Assembly (NCBI GenBank): GCA_011033025.1
Contig: WFMF01000672.1
Coordinates: 1 to 64,000 of the forward strand
Length of the DNA: 64,000 nt
Direction of reading: 5' to 3'
DNA from: Beroe forskalii
Taxonomy: Eukaryota; Ctenophora; Nuda; Beroida; Beroidae
Below, in pieces: positions 46,358-57,904 of the stretch. The notes beneath the pieces are model-generated. The model was given only the letters and a program-made list of their open reading frames with translations. It searched no databases and was not told the DNA's origin. The position numbers and the translations under genes were made by a program. The first letter of the stretch is position 1; each line of letters opens with the position of its first letter.

Positions 46358-46597
46358 TAAGGACATTTGTAAAAGTTGAGGTCTGCTTTCCTCCCTGAAC
46401 GTAAAAGGAATTATTGGAATAGATTGCCAGTTTATGTGAAGAATTCTGAGAATGATAATGATTTTAAAACTAACTTGCAAAGTTTCAAGAATGATTGTAA
46501 AGAGAGCTCTGACCATAATTTTTGGGAGGTTTCAAACTTCATCATTGATAAAATAGAAGGATTTAATTACATGGACAATAAGAAAAAGTTTTAGACT
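46358..46597 (+). pseudogene. LINE protein C-terminal remnant
   Basis: Encodes FLPERKRNYWNRLPVYVKNS and NDNDFKTNLQSFKND. The pattern W-N-x-L-P-x-x-V..F-K..L is typical of the C-terminal end of CR1/jockey-type LINE proteins. It was cut by the SINE-like insertion just upstream: the 9-bp duplication rejoins the flanks. Confidence 0.6.
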
Positions 46598-46654
46598 TAA
46601 CAACACTACTATATACAATCAAATTTGAGGATGTGTTGCGGCTGCTCCTTGGAG

Positions 46655-46720
46655 ATCCTGAAGATGATTCATAGCTTTTTATAAAGTCAATCTTAAAGTT
46701 ATGTTTCGAAACTGTCATTT
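46655..46720 (+). ncRNA. Hammerhead-like motif, decayed locus 4
   Basis: CTGAAGA at 46658 and CGAAAC at 46707, with ATC/GAT able to close stem I. The segment between the boxes is long (about 42 nt) and no clean stem II is seen. It aligns in position with locus 2 of the same element family. Confidence 0.35.
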
Positions 46721-46789
46721 GATATTGTGGAGTAGTTATTTGGCTTGAATCATAATTGTTACTTTCAATGAAAGACAGCATGAGTTTTA

Positions 46790-47280
46790 TTAAATTTAAT
46801 GAATATCTGATCGAAAATCCTTATGTAGCAAAGAAAAAAGGTATTAACACCTATAAAACCAAAGAACCAGTTAAGACTAATACTTTTTAAATATTATTGT
46901 TAATCTTATTTCAATCAGGATACTAGTAATCCAGCACTGTTACTGCAATGTTATTTGTTACATTTTTATAATTTCATTAACTTATTACCATGAATTATGT
47001 TTTTAATCTTGTTATGATTAACCGTTTCTATTTAATACTTTGCTATTATAATCTGTTGTTAAGTTATTTTTATCAAATTATTTGCAATGTAGCTGCACAT
47101 GAATGCAAGGCATTAGTAATTTATTGTGGGTACCTTAACATAAGGGTGCTTAATATAGTGATATAATATGGTGAAATTAGTTTGAATATTTGAGTTGATG
47201 ATATGTCAAAAATATTATCTTATTTTATCTTATCTTGATTATATAATATTTTATAGGAATGAATGATCTCTTACACTTAT
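46790..47280. other. AT-rich, no gene
   Basis: No exon or element boundary recognised. Confidence 0.45.
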
Positions 47281-47290
47281 TTTAGGGATA

Positions 47291-49013
47291 TGGAAAGTAG
47301 TATAGAAGAACTTTCATTAAATGACATCTTAGAAAATACAGTGAAAAGTTACGACAAAGTACTATCTTCTCACGAAGACATTCTTACTGCAAAGGTATGT
47401 TCATTGTTTAGTTGTTTTATTCTCATTTCTTAATAACATATGCTCCATAAGGCCTTATTTGTGGCCCTATAAAAGTCAGGTAGTAAGGTCACTCTCACAC
47501 AATGAAATATACTGTAATTGTGCTGTAAAATTGATTTTGATTCAATTGAACAATTATCTGACTTCATAAACCTTCAAGTATGGTACTCAGTTGGTTCTGG
47601 TATAATGGTATCAGCTCTGGCTTGTGATTAAGAGACCCTACATTTGATTTTGTGCCATTCTCACAGTTCAGTAAGTCAGGTGTACTGAAAACTATGCAGG
47701 AGGGTTAAGTGAGGAGCTGCCCATTGTAGTAAAGTCTTGTGTGATTTAAGTATGGGTTATACTAACTCCTTATCCCTAACTGGTTCACTGGCTTTTTTGG
47801 GTGCAAAATCCACGTGAGTGGAGGCAACCCGCCAATGTGGAGCATTCTGTTGGGACCCACCTGGCCTGCACTACTAGTCTGAATAGTCCCCTTACCTGGG
47901 AAGCCAGGTGGTACTACTCCATCGTGTAGCAAATGAGCGGGGGAGCCCCTCCGAAGATTGACAACCTTGGTCCCTCTGGTAAATTGCCTCTAGGGCATTG
48001 TCCTTCTACTAATGAGTACTTGAATACCGTAGAGTTGATGTAGAGTTGTGCTGACATGTGTTGTTGATGTGTGTGAGACTTTTAGGCCAGACTCTTGGTA
48101 GTTCTTGTATAGAGATTAATTCCCATTTAGGATAGGATTCTCATAGGGTAGGATTCCCACTAGGGGTATATGGAGGGATGAGACCCGTCTGAGGGTTCGT
48201 TTAGAACCCTCAGACCAGAGTGAGTGAGGGATGATGTGAAGAGTGAAGCAAAAAAACACATTTTAAACTTGGCCCCCTTGGCTGTGAAAGGTCCCAGGGG
48301 TTTACAGGTGGGACCCCTTGGAGGTTGAAGGAGGGGATCTGAGTGGTTTGTGACTCTCCAAGTCTGCTGATCTCAAGGCCAATCCCTTCAGTCTATGCTC
48401 TCACCCTGGTTTACTGGCTTAATCAAACATGAATCCTATGTCATTGACCAAGCAGCTGTTGGATGAGTAGTAAAACCTTGTAAATGAAAAGTATTAGAGT
48501 TAGGGTCATCCCAACCCTATAATGTTAAGTTAAAAAAAACGACATTTTAGTATCTAAATGTAACAGAACTGCTGGTGACATCTGAACTATGATGGCGCAA
48601 GGCAAACAAAGCCAGAAAATATCAAATTTAGAGAAGAGAATATATATCCATGGGTTAGAGTGTATAAATTAATGATAAAACATCTAAGAATGTTTAATTA
48701 AGTTTTGGTTGGAGAGGCAACGGCACAACAAGTTCTATTCAGGAATTTGACATCTTCAAGCTGATTATAAGGCAATCTGTGTGTAAAACATTTTTAATAC
48801 ATTTACTCAAAGAAGGTTGAGTCGATTCAATACTCAATAACAAATTTTGCAAATTTCTGCTTTTTCAGGCACAACTCATGGAAAATCAGCTGAAACTGCT
48901 AAGAAAGCAGATTTATATTGTATCAAAAGACTTGGAAGAGGTGGCTGACTCCTTATTGGATTCCAGATTGTATGATATATGTCGCAGGTTTGTTCAGAAA
49001 ATATTGTCAACAT
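47291..49013 (+). CDS. Small two-exon coiled-coil protein
   Basis: Exon 1 (47291-47395) begins MESSIEELSLNDILENTVKS and ends ..SSHEDILTAK at AAG/GTATGT in phase 0. Exon 2 (48870 on, acceptor TTTTTCAG) encodes AQLMENQLKLLRKQIYIVSK and DLEEVADSLLDSRLYDICR. It then either reads on to a stop (FVQKILST, about 83 residues) or splices at CGCAG/GTTTGT to an exon I did not find. A splice-like TTTTAG precedes the ATG. Charged and helix-rich with leucine heptads. I do not recognise the family. Two well-formed splice junctions in phase make it likely real. Confidence 0.6.
47590..48060 (+). mobile_element. tRNA-derived SINE candidate
   Basis: GTTCTGGTATAATGGTATCA, then TGTGATTAAGAGACCCT and TTTGATTTTGTGCC follow the layout of a tRNA-Asp-like gene (A box, anticodon arm, decayed B box). 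A non-tRNA body follows (GTGGAGGCAACCCGCCAATG, CCTTACCTGGGAAGCCAGGT). It lies in the intron of the coiled-coil gene. The 3' end is uncertain. Confidence 0.5.
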
Positions 49014-49019
49014 GAATAT

Positions 49020-50930
49020 ACATGAATATCATTATTAAATGGAATTTTGAACACGGAATTTGAAAGTTTCTACTATAAGCATCATGAGAGCTTACTCCCA
49101 AGGGTATAGCCTGAGGAAAGGCAACACAAGCAGCTGCCTCTGCCCGTTTTTCAATAATCTGACTAATCTCCATCGTACTCGCCCTGGAGGTTACTAGTTT
49201 AGGGAAGGTACTAAGTAAGTAAGGTTAGTAAGTAAAGTAATAAGAACCGTCAAGTATTCTGCGTGAATGATTTTATCAGATGTAGCCACCAGGTGCCATC
49301 TTCCTTCTTACAAGTATCATAATATTTACGATTGAAGTCTTCACTTTCCGGAGTTTAGTGCTTGACCTTGGAAATGCTCAGGACTGTTCTATAGTTGTAT
49401 GGCTACGTTGTATGATAGTGTACCGCAGTTATGCCATGGTATGACTATTGGCTGCAGTACCACAGGAGTTATACACGAGGTGCTGAGTGTCATCTGACAC
49501 CAGCGTAACAGAGAACTCCTACTGTCACTGCACTGTAATATATAATCAAGAGGGAGAGCTCCTGCTCCGCCTCTCTCTTTTGTGTTAAGTTGACCGGCGG
49601 CTTTCTTCAGTTGGCAGTCGTTTAACATGTTCTGTCCAGTTTGATTTACCGTGTTCTCGTGTTTACATACGGCGTACATCTACACTCTAGATGAACTTCA
49701 ATTAATATAGCCACTAGATCCTGTTCTTTCCATAAACTTTAGCTTATTCTACCCTCAATCGGCAATCGATCTTTGTTCCCCAATCCTATTCACGTTTCAG
49801 ACTAAAGTTGTGTGCTTTAAACATAATGTTGAATTTATGAAAGGAAAACCATCAAGCATATTCAAGTATGCAACGGTATAGCTGTTAAACCATCGATGTT
49901 GTTATAGAATTACCTAAAGAAGTAAAGAATTGACTATAATATTACCTGTATAGCTGGCAATATAATTTGTAATGTGGTAATATCGCATTAAAGCATTAAT
50001 ACATGTCTATTATACCACGTGGGATATGTTTGTTGTGTTGCTCAAAGTTAAATTTGCTTTCAATGACGAAATACAGCTATGTGCAGCAATCATTGTTAGA
50101 CTGAGCGCCGATTTACGTTTATCTCAAATAAGTAGGTAAGTTGGCGATATATGTTTTTTCTAAATTGTCTGATTTTTTTGTCATTTTGATAATAATAAAC
50201 GGTACGGTTATTCGACAAATTTTCGTAGAGAAAGTGCGTTGTTTGAAAGCTTTTCCATCAAGCAATCACTATTCATAGGTCGGCAATGGTGGGTAAGGAA
50301 ATTCGGCGATGGGGGTTGAATCTAGAGCTCGGGAGTAAGCCCTAGGGGGTTCGAACTAAATTATTAGAGGATTTTAATTTAAGGAAATAAACAAATAATG
50401 GGGGTAGCGTGAAATGGACCCAATAGCGTCGAATGAAACTCATTACAAATGCAATAACAGGCGATGTAAAAGTAAATAATAGAGCCGTGAGTTCTGCTTA
50501 CTGAATTAATGATACAATACGACTTGGTCCAGCTGGTGGTGGTTGTGTTGGTTGATGTGAATTTCATTTTGAACATTGCAGTGCGAGCTAATTTACCTGA
50601 AATACCGCTTCTAACCTCGTGATACAATATATTTACATTTGTAACCTTCGTGTACGAGCAACAACTTTTCAATTTCAATCCGGTAAAATACATCTATTTT
50701 AAGCTCATGTAATTTGCCTTCAAACTTCAAAGATTATGCGTTATTACTCCATAACGCATGTAAAGATTGAATTTTCTGATTCTGTGCAATTTGCGAGATT
50801 GCGTTAACGTAACATTTTCCGTTACCCTAATACTTTTGACAAAACGTCACATTGCCCCCATTTCAAAGAATAAAAAATTCTACTTTTTCTTTTATTTAGA
50901 ATTGCGTTGTCCGTATCACCAACTTATTTT
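49020..50930. other. No gene recognised
   Basis: Includes a short GTAAGTAAG-type repeat near 49210. Longest open stretches show no family pattern. Confidence 0.45.
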
Positions 50931-50931
50931 A

Positions 50932-50962
50932 CTCGCGTGGTATTACCTATACCACGCGAGTG
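50932..50962. other. Perfect 12-bp hairpin
   Basis: ACTCGCGTGGTA, loop TTACCTA, TACCACGCGAGT. It stands alone in AT-rich sequence with no T-run, so it is not a bacterial terminator; perhaps the relic of an inverted-repeat element. Confidence 0.8.
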
Positions 50963-51727
50963 AAATGAGTGATAAAGGTGTAATTACCGTCTTAATGTTA
51001 TTCTTCACTTTTATGATTGCCTCCGTCTAATTTGGTCGGCCAGCCTATACGACTCAGAATATTGTGTTTTATCTCGAAAAACAGTTGTACTTTTACAGTA
51101 TCAAATGACTGGCTAGAGGAACTCACTTAACATTCTAGTTTTACACTTTTCACTCTCTCTCTCTGTCTCTGCGCGTTTCCTTGCTCTGTTCTGCACCCAC
51201 TGAAATGTAAGTTCTTTCCTTAATTCTTTGCTCCAGAGAGCATTTCGTCTCTTTCATGTTTCGTGATTTTGTTTGATTTAAAGTCATATTATTATTATTG
51301 GCGAAATAATGATATTGTTTTCGAACACCGGTGAACACAACATGAATCATTCAGAATCAGAGTGCCACTCTCAAAGCTTCACTCAAATTATTCGACCACA
51401 AACAGTACTATAATAGTAGGTACTTTTTTCGAAATTATTTTGCAGGTTTTGGAGCAGTTACATTTTTTCAAGAATAGCGTGATTAATGTGACACCATATC
51501 GGCCTTTTCAACTGGCCATCTGGGCTCTGGGCCAAAATTGAAAAATCGATTTGGTCCTGAAGGGCCGGTAAAGTAAGGGCCGATAAAATATTTGAATTAT
51601 TAGGAGAGTAGGAAACCTCATTCACTCACCCTGAGGGCTGAAAGCTTGATGGAAGGAACTAAGCCTCTGACAAAGTTTAACAAAGAGAGAAAGAGGCATC
51701 ATTATTGCATTATTAAGCCCGATTGTA

Positions 51728-51765
51728 CAATGTACAATGTAATACATTGTATTACATTGTATGAA
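51728..51765. repeat. ACAATGTA palindromic cluster
   Basis: Repeats of TACAATGTA and ATACATTGTAT arranged as a near-perfect palindrome of about 29 bp. Confidence 0.7.
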
Positions 51766-52104
51766 ATATAGTTAGGGGGACAACACCATGAAATGTGGCG
51801 CTTTGTTATACGGTACAATGGGGTATAACAATATTTTGATATTTTGATAATTTCAAAAAATTTGAAATATTAGTTGTACCATGAGACTCAAAAACAATGC
51901 ATCACAATACTTCAATGATGAACAAATAATATTAAATCTTTAAATTAATATTTAAGTACCTACCTATATAAGCATTTCATAAACTCAGGATTGCCCAAAG
52001 ATATGGGAAACAGTACATTTACAAGATACCCAGAATTTTGGGGCGTTTGAGTTACTGCAGATTCGCAGATTTTCGAAAATAAAGATAATTCAAGTATGTA
52101 TTAG

Positions 52105-52815
52105 CACTAGTAGGGCCTGGGGCGGCAGCCCCAGCTTTGAGGTCTGGAATGTAAAGAAATGTCATCTCAATAGGTTTTTTGCATTGTTTTCATCTCAACA
52201 GCTTCATCGTTGCAGTCGCACTCAACTCAAATATATTCACAATCAAAAAGAAAAAGAACAACAGGGGTCTGGGGGCGGCAGCCTCCAGAAGCCAGAGGTC
52301 TGGAATTTAAAGAAAGTGTCATTCAATAGGTAGTGTTTTTGCATTGTTTTCATCCCAACAGCTTCATCATTGTAGTCGTACCCAATTTCACCAAATATAT
52401 CCAAATCAAAAGAAAGAAAGAACAGCAGGGTCTGGGGGCGGGCAGCCCCCAGCTGTAGCCAGAGGTCTGAATTTAAAGAAATGTCACCTCAATAGAGTTT
52501 TTGCATTGTTTTCATGTCAATTTTCAGCCCGTCGTTTTTGTCGTACATTATTTCACTAAATATATCACCAATCACCAGGAATAAAGAACAGCTGCAGGGG
52601 TCTGGGGTGGCAGCCCCCAGCCATATGTCTGAGTAAGACATGTCTGTTGTCAGTTGTCACCAATAGCTCAATAGGGTTTTGTATTGTTTTCTCATTTCCA
52701 AAAGCCTATCGATAATGTCGTATTCAATTTCAATAAATTTAATATTGTAAATCAAATGAAAAGCAGGGGTCTGAGCCTCAGACTCTGAGGGGCGGCAGCC
52801 CCAGAAAGCCAGAAT
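52105..52815. repeat. Tandem repeat, about 155-170-bp unit, five copies
   Basis: Each unit opens with GGGGTCTGGGGGCGGCAGCC / CCCAGAAGCCAGAGGTCTG and continues AAAGAAATGTCACCTCAATA, TTTTGCATTGTTTTCATC. Single headers of the same family occur at 655-700 and 61310-61345, so the unit also spreads singly. Confidence 0.85.
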
Positions 52816-53217
52816 TGGGAAGAAACAGTTTTGAAGAAACAAGTGAAGAAGTGACAACAATAGCGTATTCCCATTCAATTGATACTTTTATGTTGTCTCC
52901 AAACCAATAATTCAGTTCATGCAAGCTTTGTCCGTGGAGGCAAATTACTGCAGCATCTGATGTTCTCAAATCTCAGTGGTATCCATCATTGAAGAAACCT
53001 TCAGGCCCACACAGCCACACACTCCGAATGGAAGGCCATCGATTTCTGACGAATACTATTCTAGATACTTGACAGTTGACAAATAAGACTATTCATGCAT
53101 CGGAATTTATAACTTTATGTTTATTAAAAAACTATTAATTTTCATAGCTCTCCAGTCCTTTTCGAATTTCATTTTAAATTTAATGATGCTTTTTAGTTTG
53201 AAATCTTGAATTGCACG

Positions 53218-53276
53218 CCCAGAGCACGCCCCCAAATTTTCGTTTGGGGGCGTGCGCACGCCCCCAGCACGCCCCC
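53218..53276. other. GC-rich hairpin
   Basis: GCACGCCCCCAAA, loop TTTTCG, TTTGGGGGCGTGC (13-bp stem), followed by further GCACGCCCCC copies. Stands out from the AT-rich surroundings. Confidence 0.75.
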
Positions 53277-53765
53277 GTGGATCCATGCCTGAAAATGGCA
53301 TCATAAAAGATGTTCATATCTGTTACTTCAGTCCAAGCACCATCTTCAATCAAGAATAAGGATACTTATTTGAATCTAAGCACTTTTTTCAATATTAATG
53401 ATTGAAGACTATAACTCATATATCAGCAACATAGTTTGATAAACATGCATATTAGGTGAATTCTGGTATTATTTCCCTACCAAACAAAAAAGCTATTGGT
53501 AAGGGCGCTAGAAATGACAAGTCCTAAAAGTGTTTGGAAAGTTTGAGCAAGTACTGATACCTACTGTAGTTGCCATGTCCTCAGACAACAGGGGGCTGGT
53601 TTTCGTGCCATGGTAGCTATAATGGCTGAAAGTCTGAGAGCACTTTTAGTCAGTTGGCAAACATGCAAGGAAACAGGCGGACGTTTTCAAGATTCACAAT
53701 CAGATAGTGTTCATCTCTTATCCTAAAGTTTATTATCTTTTATCACTAAATCATTCACAATTTTA

Positions 53766-53865
53766 NNNNNNNNNNNNNNNNNNNNNNNNNNNNNNNNNNN
53801 NNNNNNNNNNNNNNNNNNNNNNNNNNNNNNNNNNNNNNNNNNNNNNNNNNNNNNNNNNNNNNNNN
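53766..53865. other. Assembly gap (100 N)
   Basis: Exactly 100 N, a placeholder gap. Confidence 0.99.
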
Positions 53866-54269
53866 AGGTCTGATAAGTATTAAGTAGGTACCAACCATAT
53901 AAGGAGGTGTATTTAGTGAGGTTGTAATATGGGTATTTTCGGAAAATGCCAATTTTTCACATAGCATGACAGTTCAATATGACGTCATTGTCATGATATT
54001 ATGTTAACTAAGGAAGATCCCAAACCCACCTTGCCAAATTAATAAAAATTTAACTCCACATAAATGCTCCTCCTGAGATACCCAAATATTTTCGTACTAA
54101 AGATTGGAATAAATTGAGAACAAGTACTCAGACAGCTGAGTGTGAGTGTAGTAAATGTAATTACACACAAAATATGTTAAATCATATGTTGCAAAGAAAA
54201 GCATGCACGTATTATAACGTCCAAAGAACAAGTAAGTTAAACTATTTGTAAACCCCTTCAAAATAAAAA

Positions 54270-54585
54270 AGCATGCATCTGTTGTACCAGATTGCAGTGA
54301 TATGGTATGGGGCATCGCAAAACATGCATACGATAATTTAGCCTGCACACACAGACGGAGAAAGCATGCGTGCCTTATTTCTCCTGCACACGGGTGGAAT
54401 TGGCATGCCTCTTATACAACAAAACCTGCATCTGTTGTACGAGATTGCAAGTGTGGAATGAAGCTGAAGGTCATGCTGTCAAAAAGCATGCATATGATAA
54501 TATAGGCCAGCATATATCCACAAGGAAAAGGCATGCATGCGATACTTTTTCTCGCATATAGGTAGCACCCTGCAACCAAAAAGCC
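54270..54585. repeat. Two-unit tandem repeat rich in GCATGC
   Basis: Units of about 155 bp starting at GCATGCATCTGTTGTACCAG (54270) and CTGCATCTGTTGTACGAG (about 54427), each with several GCATGC palindromes. They precede the dispersed repeat. Confidence 0.7.
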
Positions 54586-54650
54586 TGCATACCTAATATC
54601 ACTTATATGCAGTCCGGAGTCCGGGGGGGAGCCTTTACTGTACTGCAGCG

Positions 54651-55925
54651 AAATGAAGGATTCTCACGCACCCAATGACACATTCGCGACATTTCCCTTA
54701 CTGCCACTGAACTTGCCCGGGCATGTTATGCGTCGCGCGCGAACAATAGGCGCAAGAATTTATACTGTCACTGACAGTGTCAGGGGCATATTGTTTGTGT
54801 GCGACTTATTATTTGTGTGCGATGCTACCCTCGGCAAAATCTTCCATCATTTGAAACAAATGTCAGATGTTTTGTTGTGAATTACATTATGATTGTTTTA
54901 ATGGATCAGAATTTGCACATTCGGGCCCAAGTAAAGTGATGCAATCATACGTTGTTTTAAGAACGTTATGGGTCAAAAAAGTGTTACCATGCATGGTTTC
55001 AAAAGTTCAAAGCACCTTTGCTCTTTTATTCTTTTATGGAGCTTGTGTGACTGCCTTAGCTCTAACGTTTATGGGTCTTCATTGGTCGAAAGTAACAGCT
55101 TAAGTAGTTTGGCGTAGGCTGTAGCCCCAGTTTGCAGGATTTTCTCTACAAGAATAAACAAATTCTTATGTTTTTACTACCTATTTCCCTATTTCTCTTG
55201 TAGATTAAAACCACCATATATGCAATTACCCGGCCACTGAGGATCTTTCTTTCTTTTGCACTTTCAACTTTCTTTACAATCTGATGCCTCTGCCCTATGA
55301 TTTATGAAGATACATATCAGTAACGAGCTTGAACTTGGCCGTCGAGCTCCTACTTCGTAGCTCAAGCTGCCATAAGTCATTAATACATGTCATGTTCCTG
55401 ATTTACGATTTTAAGTCGAACTCAGTGTTCAATCCATGTTATAATAGTGATATAACAGTGCTGTTATTTCTCCAACCCCCGCTCTTGCATTGGATAGTCA
55501 TTTTTTTGCACAAGAACTTTCCGTTCGTTTTGAAATTCTTTGAAGATTTATACTCAAACTTTCAACATTTCCTTTCTAGAAGAGCAAATTTCTCAAAAAA
55601 GCTCCCGAGAATGAATAGGTATTGGATTTAAATGGATATATCGCAATGAAGTAATTGCCCAGAATAGAAAATCTGCCCCAAAATTCGCTCTCCAGGTATT
55701 ATAAATTGATACACGTATGGATTGGGGATGCTATATTTGAGCGGGGCCGTGGAGTGTGGACACTAGACATATCCATGAGGAATTTAAATTCTTACTTGCA
55801 CACAAGAAGTGAAATAGCTCATGTCAGTGTCAACTCTGCAACATGCTGGAGGATAGAAGTCAAGCTACTAATACAGTACTACAGTTATACAAACTTTTAC
55901 CATGGGCTTTCCTTGAATTCACAGT
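54651..55925 (+). repeat. Dispersed 1.3-kb repeat, clean copy
   Basis: Same family as 31021-32120 and, like it, runs directly into a GAATCAACC/CGAAACA array. No protein domain was recognised, so it is a nonautonomous element or the non-coding end of one. Confidence 0.85.
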
Positions 55926-56220
55926 TTATCGTGTTGATTCGGGTTGTTTGGGGTTGATTTGCTTTTTTCTGTGTTGATTCCGCTTGTTTCGGGTTGATTT
56001 GCCTTGTTTCGGGTTGTTGTGGGTTGATTCAACTTGTTTCGCCGAAACAAGGCGAAATTTCGGGTTGATTCGCTTGTTTCGGGTGGATTCGCTTGTTTCG
56101 GCTTGTTTCGCCTTGTTTCGGCGAAACAAGTTGAATCAACCCACAACAACCCGAAACAAGGCAAATCAACCCGAAACAAGCGAATCAACCCGAAACAAGC
56201 GAATCAACCCGAAATAAGAG
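55926..56220. repeat. CGAAACAAG / GAATCAACC array, copy 3
   Basis: Units TTGTTTCGGGTTGATTCG and complements, with dyad centres at CTTGTTTCGCCGAAACAAGG (56032) and CTTGTTTCGGCGAAACAAG (56113). It borders the Penelope-like unit on its tail side. Confidence 0.92.
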
Positions 56221-56294
56221 ATTGATGAGTAATTTATTAATTCTCTTTTGACTCAATGGTACAGATACAAATGAAAACGATGTGGTTCTTTAAT

Positions 56295-56331
56295 GACAAT
56301 CAATTTCGTCGTTCTACGACATCTTCAGGTC
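56295..56331 (-). ncRNA. Hammerhead-like motif, locus 3 (unit 1 tail)
   Basis: Same sequence as 58558-58594, on the minus strand in the element tail, about 490 bp after the stop. Confidence 0.5.
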
Positions 56332-57904
56332 TGTAAATACAATAAATTAATATAGAATAAAATAAAATCATAAACTCTAAACTCTTGAAACTACGGAGTA
56401 TGTAATGCCTAACCTAAGAACTTGAAATACCTTAAAATACCTTAAAATACGGGGTTCTAGGGGTATTTAGATTCATATACTAACTCGTTACTACCTATCA
56501 TTAAATTCATGATACTAAATACTGATCAACTAAAATTGCCGTACTAAAACTAGAATAACTAAAAAATTGACTGAAAAACTGATCAAAACTGTATCAAAAT
56601 CAAATTCAAATTAATGATCGTCGATCGTATGTGCTGATAATCGTACTACGTGTTAAATTGATAAATCTGTACAACTTGATATTTACATGAATACAAATCT
56701 TGGTACTTACAACCGTGTCAAAAATTATGTACAAATACATACAATATATATACAGCGTCAATTTATACAATATTCCCTTTAACTAAAAATCGTTCAAGTT
56801 CCATGTAATCCTCTTTATCATTTAATTCCGGTCCTTGGCTGTAAATGAAAAGGGCCTCATACACCTTACGAAGTACTGTGTTCGACTCTGTACCCAATAG
56901 TCTGAAGGAAAGATCCGGGGAAATTCCCAAATGTTCCTTGCTGTAGTGAACCGCCATTGCTTCCTCCTTGTAATCCCAGTAGTAGGGTTCGTAGCAAACC
57001 TGAGATGTTCACTCAATCGTTCGTTGAGTGACCGTGAACTCTCCCCAACATACTGTTTTAAACACAAGTTACACGTTATCTCGTAGATCGGACTCATAGT
57101 GGAGCAGTCACTTCCTTCCTCTAGTCTGGAGTAGATGTTGCAGGAGTTGGAAGTGCATTTCCTCCGATCATACGGTCTTGAGCAACAGAATATGTCTCTC
57201 AGAGACATACCAGGTAGGAAGACAACCTTGATGGGAAGGTTGCGGTTCTTTACAAACACTTGTATTTGATCCGACACCCGCTCTGATATGTATGGAAGTT
57301 TCAACCATACAGGGTTGGAGTCTCGAGAGAGGGCATCTTGAGTGGATCTTCTTGGGTGGTATTCCAGGAGAGAACGAGGGTCGTTGTAGCCATTACGCTT
57401 TAACAGGTCGTCAATTATAGCGTATGACTCCTCCACGAACTCCGAACTGGAACAACTCTTTTCTGCAGTGCGGTAAAAGTTCTTAGCAGTCTCAACTTTC
57501 ATTCTGTAGGGATGGTGAGATCTGCTATGAAGGGTGATCGCCTTTTTCTGCGGCTTCCTGTAGTACTTGTGGTGAAGTTGACCCTCTCCATCCACTCTGA
57601 TCTGAGTACCAAGGAACGGAGTGAATTTTTCCTCTGAACCTGGAAAGTCAATTTCCCACGCCAGTCTGCTGTCTGGGTCCTCCTCGGCTATTCTGTCAAA
57701 GAACTGCTTGGCAAACTCCTCGTTTCTGATAACAGTGCCCGCATCATCCACATACCTACCGTACATGACTGGTAGGTAATGAGGATCAGTGTAAACACTC
57801 CTGCGTTCAAAAGTGTACACTCTGACGATGGCCCCAATGGGGCTGGGTTTACAACCCATGAAAAGTCCAATCATCTGTTGGTAGATTTTCCCATCGAAAG
57901 TAAA

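Noticed and set aside
47592-47665. Functional tRNA-Asp gene
   Set aside because: The acceptor and T arms do not pair and the B box is decayed; a SINE head fits better.
50932-50962. Rho-independent terminator
   Set aside because: No T-run follows, and the DNA is eukaryotic.
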